Shown: positions 48,030 through 59,312 of the stretch, one piece after another
How the letters are laid out: each line of letters begins with the position of its first letter
How positions within the stretch are numbered: the stretch's first letter is position 1
DNA from: Nautilus pompilius
Lineage: Eukaryota; Mollusca; Cephalopoda; Nautilida; Nautilidae
Length of the DNA: 64,000 nt
Assembly: GCA_018389105.1 (NCBI GenBank)
Contig: JACATO010001552.1
Location: 248,001 to 312,000 of the forward strand
Reading direction: 5' to 3'
Translations under genes and position numbers: made by a program
Notes under the pieces: generated by a model
Told to the model about the DNA's origin: nothing
What the model saw: only the letters and a program-made list of their open reading frames with translations
The model's database searches: none

Positions 48030-48648
48030 GTTAACACACAGTGGAGTCTCTTCAAGATGCCAAACATGATCACATGTGGTTGATCTGAGCTATCTATCAA
48101 TTGAATTTTTTGCACTGATTTACGTTTTAGCAAAAATGGTTTGTTTTTTTTTTTTTAACGAATTAGCGTTAAATTAAAAAAAAAATTTAAGACTCACATC
48201 ATAGTTGTACATTCGATTTAAGCGGAATATATCCATCGTCTCACTGATAGCCTCCCCTGGTTTATGACCCGCCCAAAAAAGCACCCCTGGCTTATCGCGC
48301 ATGCCTAAGAAATTGCAAAATGGGAGAGGTTCGCCAGTGTCTTGTGCTAAACTCACCCGGCAGTTGTAATTACACAACAGAAGTGCATTGTCGCATTTGA
48401 AGTAATCTTGGCGAAAATGCGAGTAGAAGATCAATCTTTACGCGTTTTTTCCCCCCGTCTATTTAGTCAATAAATTCGTCCCGGTTACTTGATCAGGATT
48501 AGAGTTTGTGAAGGTTTAGGTTTTGCCAAAAAAAATAGAGAAGAGATTTTATGTATGTGTGTATATATCTGTAAGAAGTGTAGTTCAATGAAGGTAACGT
48601 AGCCAGCTCGTCAGATAGCTGCTGCTATTATTATTATTATTATTATTA

Positions 48649-48692
<44 letters not shown>

Positions 48693-50985
48693 GTACTATT
48701 AACTGCTAAGTAAGTAAATATACTGTGCAGCCTGTAATAACTGGAATAAATTAAGCGTACCAGGCCATTCAGCCAAATCGCATCCGCTTCCGCAATCACC
48801 TGACCATATATAAATCTTTCCCTAAACTAAAAGAATTACTTCCTATTGCCAGGTTTATAAACTTTCTGAAAGTATTGGTAGAATGGTAGGCCAGTATATC
48901 CATGGCTTGAAAATCCGGACACAGTGTGCAGACAAATGAGCGACATTGCTGACATCCATCGTGTCGGTATATGACACGATAAATAGTCTTTATACTCACA
49001 AGTCAGTGTTAAGGATGTTGATCTTTGACAACGGCACGAGACAACAGACTGCCCTGGGGCTATTTATTCTACGATGCACTTCCTCAGTTCGACTCTCGCG
49101 ATGTTTACTGCTGTACTGTAAATACTAACCTTGTGAAAACGAAGTTTGACGTTCACGTTAATTCTTCACTCCGATGGGTAGTTTAAGCACAGAAACGAGG
49201 CCTTGTCTCTGCGTCGGTTTTTGTTTCCTTTGCCAACTTGAGCATTAAAACCGTCCCAGACTGTGGCTTCATTGATCCTAAAACTCTTCTTCTTTGTGAA
49301 GTAAGTGTCTTCTAAGTTTCCACTGCTGATCAGTACGGCCAGTGGCTTGGATCTCGACGGAGCCAGACCGAAGACAGCGGTGACAAAGGCCTGTCTTCGA
49401 ACTGAGTCGTTCGACCTACTTCGGGGAGATCGACTGACCGACCGGGCTGCTGCGGTTTGTCACCTCAAAGGCTTCAATCCATTTTATTAAGAAAGCAGGA
49501 TGACGACGGTTCGCTATATGCAGTCAAAAACGCTGCCTTGGAATTGGAGTTTAGATACGCGGCCAGCCGGCTTTTCTAAAACTCTACTACTCTCCACACT
49601 ATGATGCTGCCAGTCTCGTCGTCTGAACCGGCGGTTGGTGGAGGTCGATTTATACGCAGTCACGACCGACAGCAAATCAAAACCTGAGCTGGGCTTAAAG
49701 AAAAAATGAAAAAAATAAAGAAATAAATTAACCAAAATCTCAAACCACTCCCTCTTCGACGGCGAACGAACATTACACACTACAAAAGCGAACTATCAAC
49801 CACCATTTCTAGATTCGCCTGTTCGTGCCCCCACACCCCCTCTTCTAGGACATAATTCAGTTTTCAGAATGTCGGGGTATCTCAGCGTAGCCTCGCCTCC
49901 AATCTTTAAGAGAAGTCTTAAACTCGTTTTGATATTTTGAAGAATTAGTTCTGTTTTGCTTTTTACTTTCTCATAAGCACGACGATCGTCACTCGAACGC
50001 CTTGCTAATATCCAATTATACCGATTCCAAGCGGAGCTTTGCTAAGGGATTTGAGCATACGCATTTTAATTATATCTACTGCAGTTCACTAATAATGCAG
50101 GCCGGCTTTGTTGGGCTATAATGGTGTCGCGTAACTCACACGATGCTTGTGAACAAAGGCCAGAATCGTAAAAATTCTATTTTGTTGTCATTTAATTATT
50201 TTCTGTCGCGAAATTACTCTTTGTGAGACTATAATAATCATAAAAAACATGTTCATTTCATTGGCGCACGAAGAAAAATCCGGGAATAGGAACCGCGTGG
50301 TCCCAGGCCTGGTTCCTTGCAACTAATTATGTTAATTCGAACTGGAAACAATGGTAAATCTATATGCGTGAATGATACTGCAATATTTTCTATAACTTTC
50401 TAATACAGCGTCACCACAAAAGTGTGCAGTCAACAATTCATTAGAGTTGCGATCCATATGAATGGCAGAATTCTGTTCCGAAAACAAAGCGAAAACGAAC
50501 TAAACTGAAATAAAAGGATAGAAACTGAAACACGTTGATTATTATTTTTAAAGCAAAATTATGAAATAATAGGGCTAAAATTCTTCCCAGAAATACAAGA
50601 TTTTTTCCCCAACCACTGAAGGTGAAAGCAGACTATCTGTCTGTAAGCAATCACGCTCTGAATATTTTATTTTAATTTTCATCTGTCAATGTTGGATGAA
50701 AGTAAACAAATTCTTTTCTGTTTTGTTTTTTTTTTCTTCTTTAGCGTTACCGCGTATTTAGAATTTTTAAAATACTTATTCGGTTTGTTTTTTTTTTTTT
50801 TTTTTTTGAAGCATTCATTGGAATATTAGAAAGTAATAATTACAGCTTCAAGTTTCGGGATTATTTTTTGTATTATTGTTGTTTTCCGCCAGCAGCTTTG
50901 TTGTCATTTCAGTTTATTACTCGGCACTAAGCTTCGTGCCCTGACTAAATGTTTCAGTTCTCTAGCCTCTTCAGTCGCCTACACG
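48030..50985. other. Unique sequence with a TTA microsatellite, no supported gene
   Basis: 48190-48440 contains the palindrome TGTAATTACA (homeodomain-like) and unique G/C-balanced DNA. 49990-50290 also looks non-repetitive, with AACAAAGG and TTTAATTATAT-type motifs. Poly-T runs lie near 50729 and 50786. No coding frame is recognised. Confidence 0.35.
48626..48691. repeat. (ATT)n microsatellite
   Basis: About 65 bp of ATT repeat with one phase slip near 48652. Confidence 0.95.
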
Positions 50986-50989
50986 ATGA

Positions 50990-51492
50990 AAGAGAGAGAG
51001 AGGGGGGAGGAGAGAGAGGGAAGGGGGGAGAGAGAGAGAGAGAGATGACGTCATTACAGAGAGAGGGAAGGGGGGAGAGAGAGAGAGAGAGATGACGTCA
51101 TTACAGAGAGAGGGAGAGAGAGATAACATCAGTACAGAGAGAGAGAGATGACGTCATTACAGAGAGAGAGAGAGAGAGAGACGTGACGTCGTTACAGAGA
51201 GACTACGTCAAAACACAGAGAGACGTGACGTCGTTACACAGAGAGACGTGACGTCGTTACAGAGAGATTACGTCATCACACAGAGAGATTACGTCATCAC
51301 ACAGAGAGACGTGGCGTCGTTACAGAGAGATTACGTCATCACAGAGAGATTACGTCAAAACACAGAGAGACGTGACGTCGTTACAGAGAGATTACGTCAT
51401 CACACAGAGAGATTACGTCATCACAGAGAGACGTGACGTCGTTACAGAGAGATTACGTCATCACACAGAGAGATATGGCGTCGTTACAGAGA
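50990..51492. repeat. CRE-like GA minisatellite, array 2
   Basis: Left part: GA/GGGG-rich units with ATGACGTCATTACAGAGAG (three perfect TGACGTCA). Right part: a compound unit, GTGACGTCGTTACAGAGAG followed by one or two ATTACGTCATCACACAGAG, repeated about five times. The core has therefore diverged to TGACGTCG and TTACGTCA in the right part. The structure is homologous in style to arrays 1 and 3 (core, TACA, GA spacer) but with its own variants. Confidence 0.92.
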
Positions 51493-51503
51493 GAGTCCAT
51501 CCA

Positions 51504-51775
51504 TGACGTCACCTGCATAGTACCAAAATGGCAGCAGTGCTTAATTCAGCGTTACCTTCACGAGCCCCCGCCCAGATAGTAAAGCAAAACACACCACCAG
51601 GCATCTGGCGCAGCGCACCCCTGCAAACTGCTATAGCCTCAGCGAATTCTGCAGTTAGGGACTCACGGCGCATGCGCTATACGCCCACTTGCAATAGTTC
51701 CGACTTACTACGTGCCGAGTCGCATAGTCAGTGGGAGAGCAGTCACTGGGTGGCCAGGTAAACTGGTCACCGCAC
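51504..51775 (+). promoter_or_regulatory. Promoter-like patch next to array 2
   Basis: Just after array 2 come a perfect CRE, TGACGTCA (51504-51511), a YY1-like CAAAATGGC (51524-51532), and the NRF1 palindrome GCGCATGCGC (51668-51677). The ATG in the YY1-like motif opens a 77-codon frame (51528-51761), and CAGGTAAAC near 51755 could be a splice donor. The deduced peptide resembles nothing I know. CRE, YY1 and NRF1 sites are typical of TATA-less animal promoters, so a transcription start here is plausible, but only by motif. Confidence 0.3.
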
Positions 51776-51779
51776 TGAA

Positions 51780-52465
51780 ACATCTTCATGCGTTGGCCAA
51801 TTTAATTTTAAAATGTATTTTTAGCTTAGATCCGCTGCGCTGAACAGACCGGTGACAGCTGCGCGGTGACCGGCTGACACCGAGACAGACGGGTGATTTC
51901 GTCAAGATGAACCATAGGATCTCGGATCGAATACTTTTTAGAAAGCATAAAGTTCTCTACCACCGCGGGTGCGCGTTCCGCCCCCTCCTTAATAGGGATA
52001 GAACCATCTTTTGGCGTGTAAAATACAGCGCCTTGTTCACTTCTATTATGCGGACAGACTTCAGGTGCGGAGTCGGTCCGTGAGAGGGAGGGCTCCTGGT
52101 TTGTTTAGTGTTCAATCACTGCCCCTTCCTGGCCAGGGTCGCGGTGAGTCAGACAGATAGAAGGCTTTCTGTATGGTTGGGGTCGTCTCAGAATAGCCCC
52201 CCCCCACCCACCAAAAAAAGCGTTCGTTTTCTTTTGTTTTTTTTGCAAACCTTCCGTACGCAAACGTTCGTGACGCACAAAGCGTAGAACTTGGGCGCGT
52301 GCAAAGCTACGCCCCTCACACCCCCCACCTGCGCCGGCCGGGAGCGATTTCGAACGCCCATACTTTCCGCACGCGCCGAGTTGTCGTTTAGCGTGGTTGG
52401 AGGGGGGGGCTAGGCTCCAAGAAAACAAACCCTGTATTTCTTTTTCATCTATGACAAATCACCGT
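51780..52465. other. G/C-richer unique sequence, no supported gene
   Basis: CpG-bearing sequence with C-runs near 52198-52206. Minus frame 52105-52428 (107 codons) lacks known motifs. AGGGATAGAACC near 51990 is a degenerate reverse B box without further SINE structure. Confidence 0.3.
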
Positions 52466-52469
52466 CAGC

Positions 52470-52482
52470 TCTCTCTCTCACT

Positions 52483-52519
<37 letters not shown>

Positions 52520-52546
52520 CTCCTCTCTCCTCTCTCTCTCTTTTCA

Positions 52547-52631
<85 letters not shown>

Positions 52632-52728
52632 CTCATCTCTCTCTCTCTCTCTTCTCTCTCTCTCTTCTCTCTCCTCCATCTTCTCTCTCTCTCTCTCTCT
52701 CCTCCCCTCTCTCTCTCTTCTTCTCTCT

Positions 52729-52763
<35 letters not shown>

Positions 52764-52768
52764 CCCCC
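52470..52768. repeat. (CT)n-rich microsatellite
   Basis: About 300 bp of CT repeat with CTCC and CATC interruptions. The long plus frame 52397-53146 and the R/E-rich minus frame owe most of their length to it. Confidence 0.95.
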
Positions 52769-52789
52769 TTCCAGTCTGTCAGGTCAAGA

Positions 52790-53240
52790 CAAATCGTTCG
52801 ATGCTGCGAACACCCGCCGGCGGCAGCAGTGATGGTGTTTGATTACGTCTGTGTCAATAGAAAATTATCGTTGTCGACAACACACCAAAGCCCCCAAATT
52901 GACAGCTCCGACGGCCAGCTCCGTGCCATCCCCATCACAAAAGATGCGTTATGTGTTTATGACACGACAAAAGGATGCAGGGGCCTTAATGGCTTCTCTA
53001 TGGAAACAACGGAGATTTCTTCACGCTCCAGCGCCGTGCGTATGCAGGTCGGTGGGGAAATTACAGGTATGGACAACGGTGTTATCAGAAAGCCGACAAT
53101 AAAACACGCGGCTACAGACAGAGCGGGCTGTAAATCTTGTCACTAGTGTTACGGAATGGCAAACCAATATTTTAGGCTGTCTCTTGCTGACTCTTTTAGC
53201 CTGTGCCAGCATCGCCAGAATCATTCCGCCGAAATAGGTT
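52790..53240. other. Balanced unique sequence between CT repeats
   Basis: About 450 bp of non-repetitive sequence lies between two CT microsatellites. It stays open in one plus frame (to 53146) and in a second plus frame (52839-53102). The deduced peptides show no domain. It could be regulatory DNA or an unrecognised exon. Confidence 0.25.
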
Positions 53241-53282
53241 GTGTTGACGATAAATCAATTTGCGCTGACACCTCATAGATTA

Positions 53283-53283
53283 T

Positions 53284-53361
<78 letters not shown>

Positions 53362-53372
53362 TCCATCTCTCT
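53283..53372. repeat. (CT)n microsatellite
   Basis: About 75 bp of uninterrupted CT followed by CATCTCCATCTCTC. Confidence 0.95.
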
Positions 53373-53379
53373 AGGAAGA

Positions 53380-53828
53380 GAAGTGGAGACATTTCCTCAT
53401 TTCCTATACGCTTTCAGTTAAAAAATTGCTTCCTATCCATTAGAACTTTATATTTTCTTTCTTTTCTTTTCGATTTAATAGAAATAATAGCTAAAGTCCT
53501 CCCAAAATGCATATACATTAGCAAGCACTGAAAATCGCTGGGATTACTGCTTAACTTTCCCCAACGTGTACCGTTTGTAAAGTTTTCAATCAAAACTTCT
53601 TTTTTTAAAATCTCCACATGGCTGTATTTAATTGTCTTTCAATTTTAAAAACAAGCAAGCCATTGTTGATGTCCGGCTGCTTAGGGAATGAATGAGTGGA
53701 GCCTTTACAAGGATCGTCTTCAATTTTTGACTGGGTGAAATAAAGAAACGCATCGAAACCTCGCATTTCAGCAAGAAAGAAAGAAAATACGGAAATATTT
53801 AAGAAAACTGATAAGGTAGAAACTTCTG
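53380..53828. other. Unique AT-rich sequence
   Basis: Two overlapping frames on opposite strands (53241-53531 and 53414-53617) have no known motif. Confidence 0.35.
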
Positions 53829-53829
53829 G

Positions 53830-53996
53830 AGAGAGAGAGAGATGACGTCATTACAGAGAGATGACGTCATCACAGAGAGATAGATATGACGTCATTACAG
53901 AGAGATAGATATGACGTCATTACAGAGAGATATATGACGTCATTACAGAGAGAGATATGACGTCATTACAGAGAGAGAGAGAGAGAGGAGGAGGCG
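53830..53996. repeat. CRE-bearing GA minisatellite, array 3
   Basis: Six perfect TGACGTCA palindromes lie in about 130 bp, mostly in units ATGACGTCATTACAGAGAG with GATAGAT or GATAT linkers of 21-27 bp. The core and the TTACAGAGAG tail match the left part of array 2. The right end, GAGAGAGAGGAGGAGGCG, matches the right end of array 1. Confidence 0.95.
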
Positions 53997-53999
53997 CAA

Positions 54000-56785
54000 T
54001 TTTTTTTTAAAAAATTCAATAAATATACCTTTTTTAAAAGACAGGTATCAGCCGCGACAAAAGGTGGATGCAGATACTTTCATACCGTAGGCCGAGGTTA
54101 ATGCTATCACTACGCTTTGTATTTTAATATGCGAGTCTACATTAATCCGGCTTAGTGAATGGATAACCTAACAGAAGAATGTTCTCAGTGACTCCGTGTC
54201 AGACGGGTCTTCAGATGTACCGCACTGACTGGCGAATAACGACGATTACGTGGCAGCCGGAGAGAACTGATGAACTCGGTGGGGGTCGTAAGGCGGTGAG
54301 AAATCCACGTCTTGTTTCTTTATTCTCAACGGACCGTCGCTGTAAGTGCCGAGTCAGCATGAAAAAAAAAAAACAACACACAAACAAAGCAGGCAGAGTT
54401 ATTTTAAACAGATAAAATTAAGTAAAATCCTTATAACGCCAAACCGAAAGCACCCAAGGCTTTTCTTCTTGACTTGCCACAGCGGACAGCAGAGAGTTTC
54501 TTAGTTCTACCCGCCATGTCCACCGATCTCTATGAACCTTTACGAACCTTATCGGTCACTGGACGAAAGCTCATGTGGCGTTAAAGAACCAGAAGACCAT
54601 ATGTCCGTGGTATTTGTATTACATTTACTTTCGTACATATTTAAATTAGCTTAATTGAACTCTTCGCGAAGAAAGGTTATTTATTTTTTCCGTTTATAAA
54701 GATCGACAGAAGAAAGATTTTTAAAAAATGACTTCTCGTTTAGCGGAAGCGATGAGAGATTCTTCAGATAGAAGATTTTAGTTAAAAAATAATGCAGGTT
54801 TTTTGTTTCGAATTTGGTGGCCCCCTCCTTTTTGGCCCCACATTAATCTTTACCAGTGTTATTCGAATGCATTAGATGACCGACAGATCAACGAATGTGT
54901 TGTCCTGTTGCCAGCAGCTGGTTTTGTTTAATATCTTCCTACTTTCTTTGTTGGTCGCGCCACCGTCTTTCGGGTGGACCTGATTTCTCCGGTCTGTGGC
55001 GACAGACAGAAAGCGTTTTACAAAACGACTCCTGTGAGACAGGACGAACACAATGTTACGGTATGCCAGACATCACTACTCCTCCGGGTCCGCTATCGGT
55101 AGTTACAGATATACGAACAGCAACCAACGAACGTCCTCCAGAATCCCATCATCGCACGCCTAAAGCAGCGCCGTCCAGATCCCCTAATTTCACTTAGCTA
55201 GATTGTCAACAAATGCGTTTAATGTTACACTATTAAAAGCCAGCCACAGCTTGATACTTCTTCCCAACAGGTGGGTAATCCATCCGTAAGCAACTAAACA
55301 GAAGCTTTGTTCTCTGAAAACGTGAATTAAGCCTTCGGTAAGTTACTAGGGAACAAAAGCAAAAGGCGCTGTACCGGGAAAGGTTGGACGCTCGCGGTCT
55401 TTTTTTTTCCCGAATGGAAACTCAGTCAGCCCCTTTAGGGCCGGTTTTATCTCGTTGCTCCACTGCCTACTTTTATTTACCCTAGTTGGCAAGATCTGAA
55501 CTTGCGGTGGTTGACCAATGAGGGAGGGTTAGGGTTAAGAAGATTCATTCTCGTTCTCAAATGAAGTTTACCATCCATTGCGAAATGTAAAGTGTTTTTT
55601 GATTTTTCATATTATTTTTCATAAGGAAACAAAATAAATATTCAAATTAGACAATTGCACAAAGTTTAAATACGACATTTATATTCATTACATCTTTTTT
55701 TAAAAAAATAAAAAAAACTTTGCCCTTTCTGAATTTAAGCAAAGCTCCGCAGTGATCGGAGTATAGCGCATCTACCAGACAATTCTGAAATGAATTACTT
55801 TAAAATAAAAGTCTATTTATTACACAAGAGAAAAAAAAGAACGTTTCAACAATTTTTAAAAATCCAATAAGAAAACAGAGATTAAATGTAGCAATCAAAT
55901 TAGTTTAGTTTTGTCCACTAGACGTGAGAATTCAAGTTTTTGTCAGCTAATCCCCCCCAACTTCTCTGGTTTCCTTTGTTATACCTGTTTATGACATCAA
56001 GCCTGGCAGAGAGTTGTTCTGCTACATCTTCATTATTTCCAGCTACAGGTTCAACGATAAAAACAAACAAAACAAAAAAGGAAGCATTTAGAGATAATTC
56101 TTAGAAGAGACCAACTGAGCGTAAATGTGTATATACTGCATACACTAACGTTAAAAATTATGAGTCGTTCATATGAAAACAATCTACTTTTAATAATGCA
56201 TTGCTAACAAAAACGCAGTCTCTGCGATCGACAAAAAAGTACAATGAAACTTGTACGAGAACATACACACATATATTTGTTACAAACGTTCTGTCGGCTT
56301 TTTACCGCAACAATGAGACTTTACATCGCTGCCGAACGTGACGTTTATTAATCGAAGTAAGTTCCACTACAATCGATACCATTCTGCTAACGAGTTACAA
56401 GCAGATTTATATCATTTTGAAAAAAAATCTGGATTTATTTTCATAATTATGGACCAAGAAAGTTACAGTACCCAGACATATTATTTTGATTGTATATGTA
56501 TGTGTGTATCTGACCAATATATATATAGTTCAGGTGTCCTAATGCTTCTATGAGCCGTGCGCACTATCGCCATGCTGAGAACAGCCAAGTCCAGCGGCAT
56601 TCTGCCGTTCACCTAGCACCACGCTATAACCCGTACATCGCGTCGCCATGCAACAGAAATGAACAAATAAAAAAAAAGGTCCAGTGTCTCCTTCATTGAC
56701 TTGGCTACAGAAAATACGTAGGATGTAAGAAACCCCTTCCTGTGCAATAGAAATGATGACATTTTGCAAGTACTGGTAATATAGT
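54000..56785. other. Unique sequence, no supported gene
   Basis: Frames up to 100 codons (54895-55197) show no recognised domain. A/T-rich stretches lie at 55590-56300. No repeats of note were seen. Confidence 0.35.
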
Positions 56786-56789
56786 ATGT

Positions 56790-57140
56790 CTGGTAAGATC
56801 GTCGAATATAAGCGGTAAATACTCTTTTCTGATGAGTCCCGGATTCGGCAGGATGAAACTGGAGGTTGCAGATGGGTTTGGAGATGGTAGACCTTACGAC
56901 GACCTTTAACCCCAGTGTTGTTAGCCCGAGGTCAAGTAAGGGCTGCAATCTAGTACGGTGGGAATACAGAATTGGTATTCATCGAACGACGTCACAGTTC
57001 TGACGGGTACGTTGCTATTTTAAAGACATATATCTGACCATTGTACTGAGCTACGAAAGGTTCCCCAACCAAATGTAATTAAACAATTCCACTTCTCTGC
57101 CGGTCTTTAATTGTCTTTTTCAGCAGCAAACTAGCATACT
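56790..57140 (+). mobile_element. Tc1/mariner-like transposase fragment
   Basis: The plus strand reads ILFSDESR (about 56818-56841), the very conserved first catalytic block VLFSDESRF with its Asp, then WVWRW (about 56874-56888), the RVWRR block. After a frame change, LVFIERRHSSDGYVAILKTY (about 56970-57029) resembles the LxFIxGxxxAxxYxxILxxY segment. The second Asp and the C-terminus are not readable. The helix-turn-helix part may be in the decayed 56560-56790 stretch. It belongs to a different family from the fragment that follows. Confidence 0.6.
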
Positions 57141-57319
57141 GTAATATCAATGGGTGTTTAAACTATTAAGGCTAAATACCGTATTTCTAAAAAACGTTAG
57201 ATTTTCTTATATTGGAAGAATTTTTATACGACTGTTTCTTACTACTAATTTAAATAATTAACTCATTACTTTTGTATAAATGTTAATGGATCTATTACTG
57301 TTGACTGCTATTGCTTTTT

Positions 57320-58145
57320 AGATATGAAAAATGGTTCTAAATTTAAATATTATATGAAACAAAGCTATCCAATTTTGCACTCAATAAAGCTAGTTAGTTA
57401 CTCCCAATGGAAATTTGTGGAGAAATTTGGATTTACACAGGACGATACGCGAACAACCATTTACAGAATTAAGCCACTTGGCTCAGCCATGAACTTAAAG
57501 ATCCAAGAAAGAAAGAACAGACGACGGAATGAAAAACCCAAAGTAAATCCTTTACTGTCAGGTAGCCAATTAAATTCTCACCACAATTCTTCTACAGCTG
57601 TCAGCTTTTCAACCTCTGTAACCAAAAGACGGTTTAGGAGAAATCGGATTGATTGACAGAGTAGCAGCTGGAAAGCCATTGCATAGACGAAGTAACAAGA
57701 ATAAGCGACTTCACCTTACTAAGAAACAAAGTATGGGGATGTGTTTTCGGTTATTCGGCTGATGATTCAATAAAAATCGATTTGATCCTCACAAAAGAAA
57801 AAAAAAACATCACAAAGAATTCTGCAGCGCCTTGCATCAGCATCAGGGCATCATTTAATTGGCGACAGTTTTTACGCAAGATAACAATTTGAAGAATACC
57901 GGAAAGCTAGGTACACAATACTTCGCTATAAAAAGAATTGGGAGAACTTAACTAGATTATTTTCTCCGTTCGCCTCACTTTACAGGTTTGCGATCGAAGA
58001 GGTGTTGAATAAACTAGACAGGTGTGCCAAAGACAAACACCCAACCGATTTCAGTCAGCTACGGAACAAGCCGCAGGAGGAACGGATGCATTTACAAAAC
58101 ATTTGCAGAAGTTACCGAAAAGTTGTCCAAGATATAATAATCAGT
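57320..58145 (+). pseudogene. Tc1-like transposase relic
   Basis: A 110-codon frame (57324-57656) ends in FSTSVTKRRFRRNRID, which resembles the second helix-turn-helix (STVxRRLRxxGL). After a frameshift the sequence continues GRVAAGKPLHRRSNKNKRLH then LTKKQ (about 57657-57730), a clear match to GRVAxxKPLLxxxNKxxRLxFAKKH. The catalytic block region 57735-57980 is unreadable. LNKLDRCAKDKHPTDFSQLR followed by NKPQEERMHLQNIC and YRKVVQDII (about 57999-58140) fits the WxELxRRVRxxxPTxLxxLxxxIxEEW C-terminus. It is a dead Tc1-type copy with no recognisable TIRs. The first frame might be mistaken for a host gene. Confidence 0.7.
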
Positions 58146-58149
58146 AGTA

Positions 58150-59269
58150 ATTTACAGGAGAATTGGTTATTTTGATGGGACAAACTAGAAGTAATAACAA
58201 CGTCACAATGTTCTATGTTCACTTGGTTTGCCGTGTTTATTTGTATGGAATAATGATTCCCCATTGACATTGATGTGTTAGAAATTCAATTATATATATA
58301 TACTCTACATTGCTTATTAGTTTCTAATTCAGTAGAGAATCGGTCTCTATTTGTAGTTGCTAATTTCTAAGGTGGATCGTCACGAAAAATTGGTAAAAAC
58401 ATAGTTTATTTTCCATGCCGTCCGATTCTACTAATTTCCTTTCTCTCCTTTCTGTCTTCATCTTCGGGAAACAAATCACCGTTTCACGGGCAGCTTGAAT
58501 TATAAAGGTAGTAAATTTTTCGTTCTCAGACACGCTTCTGGTTGATGGGCGGGGGGGGGAGAGAAACAACAACACAGAGACACAAAGCGATCTTCAGTCT
58601 CTTTTAATTGAAAATGCGTTCCAAGCCCCCATCAACTGCTCCTCGGTTTCCGCTGGATGCCCTGTAACGTTGTTGCAATCTGTCTGTTTATATACCTCGT
58701 ATGTGTGTTTAGTAAATGTGTGGCGAATAAGACTTTATCTGAAACGGAATGAACGGAGGTTAATAAAAACGGGCAAGGGTTGGTCTAATTAAAGGTGAGT
58801 TAATATTTTATCGTGTTTGTTGCTTTTCCTTTTGTGACACGAAGAGAAAATATTCATCGCGAATGTTTGAGCCGTGGTGGGGGGGAGGAGATCTCTCAGG
58901 GACCCCGCTACGCATTCGGGCTTCCTGTTCGACTGTATTTCAATGATTTATCTATTAACGACAAAGACTCGAACTGTCCAACGCGGGAGTTTGTTTCATG
59001 CCATTTTTATACCGTGCCAACAAAGCTACGACAAATAGAATGAAGAATTACTAAGTCTTTTATCGCCGATCGATCCGGCGATAATTGTCGAGATATGAAC
59101 AATTGATGAGCTCCCGTATTGTAATCAAGACACCTGTCAACAAGCGTACCCCGATCTCTGTCACGAATCCACAAATGGAATGGAGTCTTCAAGAAGAATT
59201 TTCAATTGTTCATTTTTTAATTAATTTTACACTGAAATACATCATTTTTATCTACGCACTTATACACTA

Positions 59270-59312
<43 letters not shown>

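Noticed and set aside
52397-53146. 249-codon plus-strand open frame, the longest in the window
   Set aside because: Its first half is a CT microsatellite read as Ser/Leu; the unique second half has no recognisable domain.
57324-57656. 110-codon frame as a possible host gene
   Set aside because: Its end and the following frames match the Tc1 helix-turn-helix and linker, so it is a transposase remnant.
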